From contig CAJNOQ010001107.1 in NCBI GenBank assembly GCA_905250885.1, forward strand, positions 1 through 35,763: DNA of 35,763 bases, given 5' to 3'. Source of the stretch: Didymodactylos carnosus (taxonomy: Eukaryota; Rotifera; Eurotatoria; Philodinida; Philodinidae). The notes beneath the pieces are model-generated. The model did no database searches, was not told the DNA's origin, and was given only the letters and a program-made list of their open reading frames with translations. The position numbers and the translations under genes were made by a program. Below, in pieces: positions 1 through 10,577 of this stretch; the stretch's first letter is position 1, and each line of letters opens with the position of its first letter.

Positions 1-963
1 GTCGACCGTAAGACTTTCAACCATATTTCCAAATAGATTATATGCCAAAGTATATTTAGTAAACGTTTGACGGTCTCCGGTGCTTTCGTTTCCAGTACAG
101 ACGCCTTGAAAGATGCAATTTTGCCCAAAAATGACCATTTTGGGCGATTTTTAGAAAAAGCCCCCTAGTATACTGTTGAACTGCACCAGGTGTACTACCA
201 TAGTCCATCCTGCGTTTTGTGGCTTTCACTAAAATGGCTTCGGCGGCACCGAGTTCTAGAGGCTTGCTTCAATCAGCTATAGTATATTAAAATTTTAATA
301 AATGCCAGTTTGATATGCAACTTTTCAGAAGAAATTCAAGGATAATACAACAACAAGTTAATTTGGTATTAACACAGTCCTATGTGCGAGTTCCACCGAG
401 AGTACTTGTAATAGGTTCCCTTCTGATGTATTTTCATATGCCGGCCAGTGGCTTTTGAATAACTCAAGAACGAAAAGCGACAGAAACGTCTCGTTTTTGC
501 GATTCGATAGCCAAGACTTTAAACTATCTTTTTGTAACTAAAACAAAGTTGAAAGTATTTCTCCATCATCGGTTTTCTAGGAGATCTCTAGTTAACCGTT
601 TTGTAACTCTAAACGATAAAGTAGCAATAGATTGTTTTTCTTATGAGTAAATAGCCTAAAGTGTCCTCTTCAAAATAGGAGTCAAGCGAGACTTTGATTT
701 TGAGTCATTTGGACGAGGTATTTGATTTTGATGGAGCACCAGGATTGGCGCTCAGTGGCTTCGAGCAACCTTGAAGGAGAAGAGAAGTACATAGTCCACC
801 ATGCTATATCTGATGGGAGCGTTTATTTTATTTTACTTTATGTTAGTCTTTCTCTTTTGAGACTACTCTTGAAAACGAAAGCACCGGAGACCGTCAAACG
901 TTTACTAAATATACTTTGGCATATAATCTATTTGGAAATATGGTTGAAAGTCTTACGGTCGAC
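1..963. mobile_element. Foldback / long terminal-inverted-repeat element
   Basis: Bases 1-94 are the reverse complement of 870-963 with one mismatch (position 92 against 872). Both outer ends carry GTCGAC. The interior of about 775 bp has no convincing protein gene; the ORFs over 722-1122 lie partly inside the right arm and look accidental. A small hairpin sits near 122-148 (GCCCAAAAATG facing CATTTTGGGC). The left arm starts at the first base of the window, so the element may extend further left and no target duplication can be checked. The near identity of the arms suggests recent insertion or gene conversion. It could be a foldback transposon, a large MITE, or an inverted duplication of another repeat. 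Confidence 0.75.
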
Positions 964-2379
964 TTTGTTTCAAATGGATGCTACAGGAAAATTCAGGGTT
1001 TTCTGAATCGGGCTCTTAGTGCGCCATCTATTACAAAATCACGAAAGCATGCTTTGAGCTCGCGGTTGCGTGGTTTTGTAGCTCACACTATCTACTATTT
1101 ATGGGGAAATCTGCAAGGTTAACTAACCTGTTGTTACTGAATTACAAGAGTTTAAAGTTGGCAAATTTTCAAGATGACACCAAATTCAAAGTTATTTTCT
1201 TGTTTTATTATCTGCTGCTTCGTTTAGTGTGAATCCTATAAATGGATGTGCTAGAACCATGGATGGGTTGAAATATCCCGAGCAGACTTAATACAAAACG
1301 GTATGAACTTACCCAGTCCAGAATCTTTTTTTTAGCAAGAAATCAAACTAATTTTCTTAGACCCAATGTTTAATACTAAACGTGCAAAAAACTACGCCGA
1401 ATATTTGTGTTTCATGAGGGCCCCATGTCGTGATTTATCATTGACCGTCGGTAAACCGCGGTAGTACCTTAATACCGACGGTATATTTTCGACCGACAGT
1501 AATCGGTAAAATCCTTGGTATACCGGGAAGAAAGCCTAAATCTATTCCGCGAGTAGGTCAAAACAGTAATTGAAGACGAATAATCATAGCAATGATCCTC
1601 TTAGTACTTCTGCAAATATGTATTTACAATTTTCTTACTTCTTTGCACTTGCTGTATAAGTAGACTAATTTTTGGAAACAAAATATTGAAACACGTGTTT
1701 CAATATTTTGTTTTTTGGCAAATCCAATAACACAGATTCAAATGAATCAAAATAATTTTTTTCTGTTCCCAACGCAAATAGCTCCACAATCAAAGCACTA
1801 AAGTAACACTTGAACTTCCAGTTCCGTGACGTACATCATTTTAGTTTCGATCTCATATCCTTCTTATTTTTTTTAGTTTTTTTCTTTGATTATACACTAA
1901 AAAGACAATAGCCCTCTCTGACATTTCGCAGAGCAGTCCATGTGTGGTGACATCTAGAGAGAAATACAACTTTCACCACTGTCATTACTAATCGTCATTA
2001 TCGTAGAAAAACGTAATAATTTGTTCAAAAATTAATCGAAACTATGTGCAATGGTAACCGACAGAAGGGGGTGCTGCTTTGTTTTCGTTAGTTTGTACAA
2101 TCCACCAACTGCGAAGATTAACACAGAAAAGAAATTCATTGCTATATTACTGATGCTGTCTGTCTACTTACATTTTTCAACCGAGAACGCCGAGATGAAT
2201 GTCGCTTAAAAATTACATGCAAAACCGGCTACTGAGATTCATCTAAAGAAGCTTCGTGAGCAAGTTACTTTAAAGAAGAAAAACAGTTAGACAAATTTGC
2301 TCGATGTTACCTGTTTGCAAGTACGTTAATGCAAGTTTACCTCTTATAATATGAATGATGCGAGTGGCATAAATCTCAG
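964..2379. other. Intergenic, no gene seen
   Basis: No convincing ORF on either strand. The stretch holds a short inverted repeat ACCGTCGGTA / TACCGACGGT at 1444-1453 and 1473-1482, a 38-bp perfect palindrome listed separately, and presumably the promoter and 5' UTR of the DCN1-like gene near its right end. No promoter motif could be identified with confidence. Confidence 0.5.
1676..1713. repeat. 38-bp perfect palindrome
   Basis: Nineteen bases at 1676-1694 are followed without a spacer by their exact reverse complement at 1695-1713; the centre is CACGTG. It could be the relic of a hairpin element or a binding site for a dimeric factor (the centre is an E-box). No known site of this length was recognised. 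Confidence 0.9.
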
Positions 2380-2422
2380 GTGAGAGTTTTACGCTTCTTT
2401 TTTTATAGTTTTTGTTTGTCAG
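2380..2422 (+). other. Probable 43-bp 5' UTR intron of the DCN1-like gene
   Basis: The sequence runs CTCAG|GTGAGA at the left and TTTGTTTGTCAG|CC at the right, both good splice consensus, and ends 3 bp before the ATG. An alternative is that the acceptor at 2422 receives a trans-spliced leader. Removing the intron does not add in-frame coding sequence: an upstream ATG at 2351 would join in a different frame. Confidence 0.5.
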
Positions 2423-2425
2423 CCA

Positions 2426-3430
2426 ATGGGCCAGTATCTTGATAAAAGTTCGGGTCAAATGTCAAAATCAACGCCAACAAATTCATTTTCGACAACACAT
2501 GTGAAAAAGAAGGCAAAAAACGACTTATACGAGTTTAATAGTGCAACGAAAACATTATTGTCACATTTAAATCATAATTCATCTTTTAATCAGCGAAATT
2601 CGTTACAACAAAGATCGACTAATAGTACTATATCCCGTGTACATCATCACCAACCTAAAACACAACTGGAGCCCCGTCGAGATATGCCTATTCATAAAAT
2701 TCCCGAATTACTTGCTAAAATTACTTGCCATATATCTCAATCATCGGATAAATACTCTTCCCTAGAACACACAACAACCGTTGAATTATCAGACCAACGA
2801 ATTGAGATTCTATTTCAAACTTACTGTAATGAACGGGGAACGGATAAAACTATTGATATTGATGGTATAATTAAATTTTGTTATGATTTGCAGTTAAATC
2901 CCGAATCATTTGAAATTCTTGTATTAGCATGGATATTTCGTGCCCAACAAATGTATCATTTTACTCATGCAGAATTTACTGGAGGATTCAAAACAATGAA
3001 ATGTGATAATATTAATGATTTAAGAGTAAAATTATGTACTTATATTGAACAAGAGCTATTGACAAATGATTATTTATTTTACAAAGATTTTTATTCTTGG
3101 ACATACTACTTTGGTTTAGACCGTTCGAATGGTCAACGAAATTTAGGCGTTGATATTGCCTGCTGCTTATGGCGCTTAATCTATTCACAGCGAAAACAAC
3201 CACCCAGCATATTGGATTCATGGTTAAATTATTTGGAACATGTACAAACTCATATTAAAGTTATTACATTTGACACATGGAATGTATGGCCTCAATTTTC
3301 CAAATATATCGAAAATAATTTAGATAATTACGATGATTCAGAAGCATGGCCGTGTTTATTCGATGAATTTGTAGATTATGAAAGACAAAATAAACAACAG
3401 ACAGAAATAGAAAACATAATGACGACATAA
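2426..3430 (+). CDS. DCUN1D3: DCN1-like protein (cullin neddylation co-E3), DCUN1D3-type
   Basis: The 334-residue protein has the potentiating-neddylation (PONY/DCUN1) domain at about residues 122-318. Visible family landmarks are the helical start SDQRIEILFQTYCNE, LVLAWIFRAQQM, FTHAEFTGG, FYSWTYYFGLD, the NGQRNLGVDIA segment, LDSWLNYLE (Asp264), FDTWN, and the closing EAWPCLFDEFVDYE. In this family the domain binds the cullin WHB surface and an N-acetylated NEDD8 E2, speeding NEDD8 transfer to cullins. The start MGQ and a roughly 120-residue low-complexity N-terminus match DCUN1D3, whose Gly2 is myristoylated and which sits at membranes; human DCUN1D3 is slightly shorter. Residue 6 here is Asp rather than the usual Ser/Thr, so myristoylation is uncertain. 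No UBA domain is present, which argues against DCUN1D1/2. The coding part is intronless and the start is supported by the acceptor just upstream. No frame damage is seen. Confidence 0.93.
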   Translation: MGQYLDKSSGQMSKSTPTNSFSTTHVKKKAKNDLYEFNSATKTLLSHLNHNSSFNQRNSLQQRSTNSTISRVHHHQPKTQLEPRRDMPIHKIPELLAKITCHISQSSDKYSSLEHTTTVELSDQRIEILFQTYCNERGTDKTIDIDGIIKFCYDLQLNPESFEILVLAWIFRAQQMYHFTHAEFTGGFKTMKCDNINDLRVKLCTYIEQELLTNDYLFYKDFYSWTYYFGLDRSNGQRNLGVDIACCLWRLIYSQRKQPPSILDSWLNYLEHVQTHIKVITFDTWNVWPQFSKYIENNLDNYDDSEAWPCLFDEFVDYERQNKQQTEIENIMTT

Positions 3431-5512
3431 TTTCATGTTATCCAATGTGCCGTTACTTTTTTGCGATATAGCTATTACACAGTGATAACATTTTTGTTCC
3501 TTGCGATATAGCACGTGCCTAGTTCATTTCGTCACGTCCTTTACAGGCAGAATTTGAATACATTCGAACGCGTTATCTTAGATCAGTGAATAGAAACATT
3601 AATCAATTGTCTCCATCTCAGTTAATTTTAAATTTTAACTGCTACTAGTTCGCATACATCGATTTCTTATATTTCTCTTTAGAGAATGTATTTGTTCCTT
3701 GTTTGATTGTCATTTTTTTATTTAATACAGTAAATATTCTTGTTTTTGAAAGCAAGGCTACTTCCATCTCATAATTCAAACCATCGTGAACAGATAGTGC
3801 GGATAACTATTAGTTTTTCCTCAACTGAAATCCCGAACTGAGTGTCTAAACTATAAGAACGATTATATGTATCTTAAACTGCACAAAAACTATCTCCTCT
3901 TGCGAAAACTTGCCTATTGACATCTGTCTATTCAGAATATTGTGGAGTTTTGAACAGTTTTAGTACTGAATTTGAACTGTAAAATTATTTTTTTATTCTT
4001 AAAAATCTGCTGCTCTTTTTCTTGTTCATTTTTTTTCTGTATGTGTAAATATGCACTTTTGCTTAATTCATTTAAGTTGCATATTTACTTAATTTTCATT
4101 TGTTCTTCGACTGTATCTTTTTCTCTTCTGATCTTCTCTTTTCTCTCTCTCTGCGCTTCTATTTATTTACTACTTTTTGTTGGTGAAAGTTTCCTAATGT
4201 AAGCAAATAGTTTTTGCTTGTTCTCTGTTAACCTGACTTATAACATTTGAGTCAAAATACAAATCGATCAATAAATCTTGTTTATTCATTATTCTTAACA
4301 TAAATTTGCCAATTTCTGTCCTTTTTTCTCTTGAACAAGAGAACCACTGACTAACAGTTGACTTTCCTATCAAAAAGCATTTATATTTGTCTAAAAAATG
4401 ACTAGACCGTCCTTCTTCGAGCTACGAAGAAAATTGTTTATAGTCTACTTGTGTAAGCTGAATCATCGCTTTCTATCATTCCTAAATAACAGTATAGATC
4501 TAATTCATGAGCGTGAATAGAGAATCAACTATTCATATTGGATACTAAATATGTTTTATAATAGCAAAAAACTTTAATAAGAAAAATGTGACGGTTTAAG
4601 AAAATTTCATACTCCTCCCCTCTTTTTGGGCTTTCCGTAGAAATTCTGTGAAATAAAAACTAAAACTCACTAAGACTTCATATTTTCAGAACTGATTGGA
4701 AACTGAATGGAACACTTTTTTGTCTTTGTTTCAAGTTTTTAATTATTGCCGTTCACCAATTTTCCAGAAAACTCGGTTTTTCATTGGACCACATTACGAT
4801 CTCCCTTAGGATTCATCCGATCGAGTTAAAAATTTTACCAGAGGTACTCAAGGTCATATCGCAGAGGTATATTTTTGGAAATTTTGCCACGATGTTTCTA
4901 TCTCCACGAAAACTCATCGGAAAATTCTGTGAGATGTGTCATCGTGAAGAAAACACTTTCTTCTATCAGACTATGTGTAAGAAAAATGTTGAATGTACAG
5001 AAAAGGAGAGAAAAGTTTATAAAACTGAAAAATTGAGCTTTTTAGACTTTAAAGAAAAAACTTCAAAAATGCATAACTTTTTGAAGAAGGGTCGTCGAGT
5101 ACTGGGAGTGGCCTCATTTTGTAGCTCACAGTTTTCTCTAGATTAGACTATGGTCAGCTCAAAATCCGAATTTTTTTCAAAGAAGAGGGGTTTTTACCCT
5201 TAGTTCTTTTTAGATCCGTACTCGTATTTTTATATTTTCATATCCGTATCGCTGTCCGGAGTTTCTTACAATTTACCTTACTCAAGAAATATTTTTGTTA
5301 TGAGTTAGAGTCATTCAACTGTTAACCGATTATACGTGTGTTCAAACAAAGTTGTTTTTTCCGCTTGTAATATGCTTGTAAATAGCTGTATTACTACTGC
5401 GTTGACAAAAATATAACTATATCGATCAAGATTGATAAATAGAAGATCAACCGCTGAACCAATAGATCCTCGGTACGCATGTTGCCGGATAAATTAAGAA
5501 AATCGAACTTAC
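3431..5512. other. 3' region of the DCN1-like gene and spacer, no gene seen
   Basis: AT-rich DNA. An AATAAA at 4270-4275 is a possible polyadenylation signal for the DCN1-like gene. The sequence around 3980-4190 is T-rich. A 120-codon ORF at 4784-5146 lacks family features and looks accidental. Confidence 0.5.
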
Positions 5513-5614
5513 CTGAAGTTCAAACAGAGGCATACGAGACAATAATGCACACACTTGATCAACTTTTTTTTGAGAGGTATTTTTCATTCCTCTTGGAAAT
5601 TGGGAAAACTCAGG
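5513..5614 (-). CDS. Orphan 34-codon exon candidate
   Basis: On the minus strand a strong acceptor (pyrimidine tract then CTGCAG|CCTGAG) precedes 102 bp of open frame, which ends at a textbook donor CTTCAG|GTAAGTTC. The exon is phase 0 at both ends and would encode exactly 34 residues, including FPRGMKNTSQKKVDQVCALL and ending SRMPLFELQ. I do not recognise the family. It may belong to the same minus-strand gene as the membrane protein upstream at 5977-6312, through a weak donor (AAT|GTAACA) before that ORF's stop, or to a gene whose other exons are missing or decayed. Neighbouring exons were not found. Confidence 0.35.
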
Positions 5615-5976
5615 CTGCAGAAGAGATTGAAAATAAACAGGCATGAACAAGTTTCAGGTGTTTTTCTACATTAAGCGAATGATAAAAGTGAGCACAATAG
5701 TGAAGAATAATTCTCGTGACATAGAGATATTATGGACAAAAACGGAAAATCTTTCCAGACAACTGAATCTGAGAAAAATTTGATTTTCTGCACTAGCAAG
5801 TTTTCTGAAAAGTAAGTCAGCAGTTATAATGAGTTTCTACCATTTTCTGCACATTCTGTATAGCTCAAAGTTTATCCGTAGTTCGTCCCGCGATACGGTA
5901 CGTTCTGATCATGTAAAGGTGATCATGGTTGTTGCAATTATAAACGATAAATTTAACCTGAAAAGCCATTATTCAT

Positions 5977-6312
5977 TTAGACAGAGTAAGAATTAGGTTT
6001 TGTTACATTTGTTGAAGGGTCTATCGTATCTTGTGAACTTATCAAATATTTTGCTTTTCTCTGTAATATTTGAATAAGAATTGAAATTCCAATTGAAATT
6101 CCAATCAGTAACAAAACACTGATCATCACAGTTGTTAATGTTAAATATGAACGATCACGACTTTGTTGAGCAGGAGATGTGTTGACGTTCACAGCAGTTA
6201 GCGATCTTAATCTAGAAACAAATTTAGATTCTTCTGCGTCATCGTCAGACGTTTGACCAAAGTAATGAGGAGAAATAATGGAACCGACTGATCGTTCATC
6301 ATCGTTCATCAT
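5977..6312 (-). CDS. Small single-pass membrane protein, unknown function
   Basis: The 111-residue protein begins with two Met codons and has an acidic, Ser-rich N-terminal segment (DDER, TSDDDAEESK), a basic patch near residues 32-38, and one clear transmembrane helix at about 56-83 (YLTLTTVMISVLLLIGISIG and onward). A basic QRKAK stretch follows, then a short polar tail with one N-glycosylation sequon (Asn102-Val-Thr). There is no N-terminal signal peptide, so the helix probably acts as a signal anchor. Orientation is ambiguous because positive charges lie on both sides. The amino-acid make-up looks protein-like rather than accidental, but I recognise no family. It lies about 2.5 kb from the DCN1-like gene, convergent with it. 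It may be spliced to more exons on the minus strand. Confidence 0.55.
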   Translation of the reverse strand: MMNDDERSVGSIISPHYFGQTSDDDAEESKFVSRLRSLTAVNVNTSPAQQSRDRSYLTLTTVMISVLLLIGISIGISILIQILQRKAKYLISSQDTIDPSTNVTKPNSYSV

Positions 6313-7146
6313 AGCTTATGTTAAAAAGACAACGTAATTAAGTAAATTTTGGTAGAGCATACGTATAAAACTAAAAAGTATTAGAATAGGTTTAATAGAT
6401 AAAACAAAAATCATGTGTAAAGTCTTTTCAAAGATTTAAGTCATGAAGCAAAGCAATTTTCATCTTTTCTTAGTCACGAATTTAGACTTTTTTCCCGCAA
6501 AAAGTCAGTTAACGATCACTTTGTTCTTCTTTCTTCTTGTATCATAATTCACAGCTTTCATGCTACTCACTTGACTTCGTGTCAGCTTTACTCCTTATTG
6601 TGACAGACTGAAAATTGTGAATTCAAAAAAAAGTTAATGCATTTATTCTTTTTTCAAATTTACAATATATAAGGTCAGCTCATCATCTAAGTGATGCAGG
6701 CGTTGCCAAATGAAAAATTACAAGTACGACATATTCATAGTAAAATTATTCAATTTCTTCAGGTCATCGATCACTTTCTGGAATAAGAAAAATCCTTGTC
6801 TTAGGAAACTACTTTCACCCTAAAAAACGTAGCTAACTGGAATTATGAAGCAAAAGTACACATATTGTTCTCATTTACCCGGTGTTTTAAATTACCGTCT
6901 TGATAGTGAAGTTTTTGATTTTATTTTCTGTATTTATCAAAATACTCTTTTTCTGTATAATGAATTTAGTTTTGTGTCTTAGACGTTGAATGATGCTTTG
7001 TTGTTTCTTTCTTTAACCGTTTATAATTTTCGTTGATCGAGGTTGTTTCGTCTCTTTAGTTTTAACAGGAAAACGCCTTTTTTAAGAGCCTTAATAAGAG
7101 GAATTTGTGCAGGCAGATTTTGTCGTATCTTCGTACTCGTTGGGAC
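6313..7146. other. Intergenic, no gene seen
   Basis: AT-rich sequence upstream of the minus-strand membrane-protein gene; its promoter should lie here but no motif stands out. Short ORFs crossing 7043-7385 run into the MITE that starts at 7147 and are not credible genes. Confidence 0.45.
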
Positions 7147-7605
7147 CAGGGTGCCCAAATCTAATTTTTCGAAATCAGCAGTTGATCCGAAGATTTTTTC
7201 TAAAAAATCAGGAGGAAAATGCGAAGATTTTCTTTCGAAATCAGGAGAACAACAGGAGAGTATCGTGCAGTTTTTTCTTAGACAAGCAAAATTTCATTCC
7301 CACAAACGCTTGTGACTTTTGTCTACCAGCACGTAATGAGACGGTCTGTTTTACAAGAGAAACAAAGAGCAAGAGAGGAAGATAATTACATGCAGTTTAT
7401 TCTATTAGTATTTTCCCAGCTGGTTGTTCATTTAACAGTATAAACAAAACAGACAAATGTTTTTTAAGAAACCGACAAGAACCAAAACAAAGCGAATATC
7501 GAAGTGCTAAAATCGATGCAGGAAAACAACTGAAAATCAGGAGAAAATCTTAAAAACCAGCTCCTAGAATCAGGAGAATTTTCATCAGGAGATTTGGCAA
7601 CCCTG
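7147..7605. mobile_element. hAT-like MITE 1 (459 bp)
   Basis: The left end CAGGGTGCCCAAATCT and the reverse complement of the right end CAGGGTTGCCAAATCT agree at 14 of 16 positions. The element is flanked by 8-bp direct repeats GTTGGGAC (7139-7146) and GTTGAGGC (7606-7613), 6 of 8 identical. A CAGGG terminus with an 8-bp duplication is the signature of hAT-superfamily transposons. The interior repeats AATCAGGAG-type motifs and encodes no transposase, so it must be moved by an enzyme supplied elsewhere. The degraded duplication suggests an old insertion. Confidence 0.75.
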
Positions 7606-8176
7606 GTTGAGGCGCACTTTTGCTACTTCTCTTTCGAACACGTTTTAGGCATTGATTAGTGTTATTTTTTTCATCTATTCATCTACAATTTTTAAATATA
7701 TATGATTCTTATTTCTAACTCATCTTTTGCTGGAAAATCTGATCTTCTTTTCCAGTATCCTAATATAATAGGTCAAAAAAGAATTATTTTAAGCTCACAT
7801 ATATACGTTGCGAAAATTTCGTGGTAAATCACGAACTCATCGATTCGTGCAAGTACGGAAAAGAATGCTTTTTTTAATTACTAGTAATCGGTAAAATCGT
7901 CGATTTATTACCGGTTTTCACTACATGGGCAGTGCTGTACTTTAATTAATGCAAAATTAAAAACACGCAGCTATAATAAAGAACTGATTAAATAAGTTTC
8001 AATGCCGCACTGATTTTTACCAGTGCGCCACCTTTTTGTCATAAACATATCGGCACTTGCTGGGCACGAGTGGCAGGTAGTGCAAGGGACCGATGGCATG
8101 CCATGCACACCAGTGTCGCACTGGAATTTTTTTGAAGGGATCTCTTTTGCTAGAACGGTTTCAAACCAGATTTTCA
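7606..8176. other. Spacer with short hairpin-forming motifs, no gene seen
   Basis: Between two MITEs. Around 8003-8130 there are several short inverted motifs, such as CCAGTGTCGCACTGG and paired CAGTGCG / CGCACTG pieces, which may be a decayed small element. The 16-mer at 7883-7898 (AGTAATCGGTAAAATC) also occurs at 1498-1513. The two overlapping small ORFs here are mirror images of the same palindromic sequence and were not accepted. Confidence 0.4.
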
Positions 8177-8617
8177 CAGGGGCGCCCCGATACCTCGAAG
8201 GCAGGGGGAGGGGGGCAAAGTCAATTTCGGAGTAAAGTTTTATGCTTTTAAAAATTGGAGTAAAAATAAAAAAACAAAGATAAATATGCTAAGCAGCAAG
8301 ACTGATTTTCCTTCTATCTAACTCTATATACTTCAGCACAAAGCAAATTAAATTCCTAACTACGAAACTGAGAGTAAGCCTTTTGCTCTAAAAATGGGAA
8401 TAAGCGCCTTACTTCGAAACTGAGAGTAAGCCTTTATACTCTAAAAATGAGAATAATTGTCTTACTCTGAAAATACAACTAAGCGCGTTACTCCGTAGGA
8501 TATTCTCGTAAGTCAAAGGGCTAATTTTCGGAGTAAGAAAATCCTAATTTCGGAGTAAATTTTTTCAAAAAGCAGGGGGGGATTCCTCCCCTCCCTCCCC
8601 TTATCGGGGCGCCCCTG
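8177..8617. mobile_element. hAT-like MITE 2 (441 bp)
   Basis: The first 16 bases, CAGGGGCGCCCCGATA, are the exact reverse complement of the last 16. Flanking 8-bp direct repeats GATTTTCA (8169-8176) and GATTTTCG (8618-8625) agree at 7 of 8. The terminal C-rich and G-rich tracts continue inward. The interior carries recurrent CGGAGTAA-type motifs in both orientations and an internal tandem duplication at about 8353-8459. No coding capacity. The target-site length points to hAT. Confidence 0.85.
8353..8459 (+). repeat. Two-copy tandem repeat of about 53 bp inside MITE 2
   Basis: Two adjacent units share the core CGAAACTGAGAGTAAGCCTT followed by CTCTAAAAATG(G/A)GAATAA; the second copy differs at a few positions and by one base in length. 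Confidence 0.8.
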
Positions 8618-9363
8618 GATTTTCGTTAAAATGAGCCAGTAAATATTTTAATTATATCGCTCCAGTACTCAGCTCTTAAACGGTAAGCTTTCTCCATCTA
8701 GAGCAGCATAATCCAATATCTCTCTTTTCTCTTCTCTCTTTATGTTAGTACTGAAACACACAAACATGAGCAAAGCAGCAATTTTTGCTGTAAAAAAATA
8801 CTTGTATTTAAAAATAACTCTCGCTATAGACTACTATGCGTTCCAAAATACAACAAGGCTAATGGTAAATACAAGGCTGGTGGTTATTTTTTGAATAACT
8901 CAAAAGATAGAGACCTGCGGTTTTCATTATTCACTAGTCAAGGCCTGAAGCTATGTTTTCATAAGCAAAAACGAATTTGAACAAAATTTCAAAGACCGGC
9001 TTTTCAGGAGATCTGTGGAAAACCAGTTCAGTTCTCTGAAGGCTGGCATAGAAAGCTATGAATTTTTTAACGTAGATATATAGTCCGAAGTGTTCTCCAC
9101 AAACTGGATGTGTGCGACATCTTAGAAATCCATGGTTCGGGAGCTGTGGACGTTTTTCCTGAAGCCTTTGCACTCCTCTGCTGTTAGGTTTGGGACTGTC
9201 AGAAATGAACGAAAACATAGATTATCGACTATGCTGAATCTCGTGGCAATCTTAGTTTTCAGAACAAAATGCAACACGATCGAGTAAAAACCTATACTAC
9301 TATCCGTCCCAAAATACAAGGGCATCGGTTACGTTTTGAATCGAGTGATACTAGGTGAGATGG
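8618..9363. other. Repeat-derived spacer, no gene seen
   Basis: Two related stretches near 8830-8905 and 9295-9350 both contain a (C/T)CCAAAATACAA core followed by GTTA(T/C)(T)TTTTGAAT, suggesting a diverged repeat. A similar TTTTGAATAACTCAA run is found at about 454-469. Overlapping minus-strand ORFs at 8934-9325 look accidental. Confidence 0.35.
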
Positions 9364-9629
9364 CCTAGTTTTGATTATTTTCATCAACAATTAAAAAGTG
9401 CATAACTCAATCGAAATCCAACCAATCTACCTTAATTCCGAAGCCTTCTAGAAAACCTGGCTAGTAACCAAAGTATTTTCTGTTGGTTTTCCGCCATTTA
9501 TTGAGCTTCACTCAGAATTTATTGAAATGCAGATAAAATCGAGTCTGTCCTGACATTCGGAAGTCGATTGGATGGATTTCGACTGAGTTATGCACTTTTT
9601 AATTGTTGATGAAAATAATCAAAACTAGG
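9364..9629. mobile_element. Inverted-repeat element (266 bp)
   Basis: Bases 9364-9420 are the reverse complement of 9573-9629 with only about one mismatch over 57 bp, and the match extends with one further mismatch to 9426/9567. The loop is about 140 bp. It has the structure of a small MITE or foldback element; no clear target duplication was identified. Confidence 0.75.
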
Positions 9630-10158
9630 TCAATTTTATGACAATGTTTCGTTTCGATGCGGTATGGCGCCAAAATGGACAAAATATGAGTTTAGGACGT
9701 ACCGGATACAAGTCACTGTATGAGAACGAAACCATTCCCAGAATTCGGGTTTATTTTAAATTGGAGAAGAATGTTGGCTCTATTTAAGTAAAAAGTTTGA
9801 GTTCTTTATCTTATATGATTGCCGAGATACGAGTAACACAAAGTTGTCAATATCAGAGGTGTCACATTTTTCAAAAGTTGGGCGAAATTTTAAAATGCTC
9901 GTTTCTCAGCAAACCAGCAATATTTTTTCAAACGGAAAACGCCATTTTACTCAGAAACGTCTATATTTTCTTTTATGACTGATTTCAACAACCTCTGTGA
10001 GATACGTTTGAGCAGTGTTCTGTGTAACGTAGTCGTCGCTTATGTGAAATGGCTCATATATATATATATATATATATACTCTCGCCACGTGTTTGATTGA
10101 TACCAACGTTTTTTTTGTCATTTTAAACGAGACGAAAAACAGTGTCTGTTATATAAGC
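9630..10158. other. Spacer with (TA)n microsatellite, no gene seen
   Basis: No gene recognised. A (TA) run of about 11 units lies at 10056-10078. The 61-codon ORF at 9797-9982 has no protein-like features. Confidence 0.45.
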
Positions 10159-10526
10159 CAAGCCCGTAGCCAGGATTTTTGCGAAGGGGGAACCGACTTT
10201 TTTTTCTTGAGAGGTAGTATGGAATTTTTTCTGATTGAGCGTAGGCGTTAGAAAAATTAGCCATAATTCAGCTAATATTAGAGAAAAAAAAATTTATTTT
10301 CTCTTTTTTCCTATCACTACGAAAAAATGCTTTTCCGACGTCACTCATACACAGTTTTATTTTGACTGTCTTAATATTGTGAGCTGACTCTATGACGCCT
10401 TCGGGACAGAGTATGGAAAGTATAAAAACACAAGAAGCTTGACGTTATTCAGCGGGGAAAAAATCATTTCTACAGAAGTTAGGGGGCGGTCGGTCCCCTC
10501 AATCCCCCTCCCTGGCTACGGGCCTG
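10159..10526. mobile_element. hAT-like MITE 3 (368 bp)
   Basis: The left end CAAGCCCGTAGCCAGG and the reverse complement of the right end CAGGCCCGTAGCCAGG agree at 15 of 16 positions, and both continue into a G-rich run followed by ACCGAC. Flanks are TATAAGC (10152-10158) and TATAAGG (10527-10533), 6 of 7, consistent with a 7-8 bp target duplication. The interior is AT-rich and non-coding. Short elements with GCCCGTAGCCAGG ends are, to my knowledge, common in invertebrate genomes. Confidence 0.8.
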
Positions 10527-10577
10527 TATAAGGCACTTTATTAAGCTAGCGAAAATGAGACCTATTTAGACATCAGG

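Noticed and set aside
722-1122. Two overlapping plus-strand ORFs of 94 and 68 codons
   Set aside because: They overlap in different frames and run through the right inverted arm of the foldback element; no family features.
4784-5146. 120-codon ORF with a CEMCHREE segment
   Set aside because: Single Cys pair without further zinc-finger spacing, low-complexity Lys/Phe composition, no splice or regulatory context.
7043-7385. Two overlapping plus-strand ORFs
   Set aside because: They cross the left boundary of MITE 1, so the apparent proteins are repeat-derived.
8934-9325. Two minus-strand ORFs in repeat-like sequence
   Set aside because: Overlapping frames, no domain, and the DNA resembles other repeat fragments in the window.
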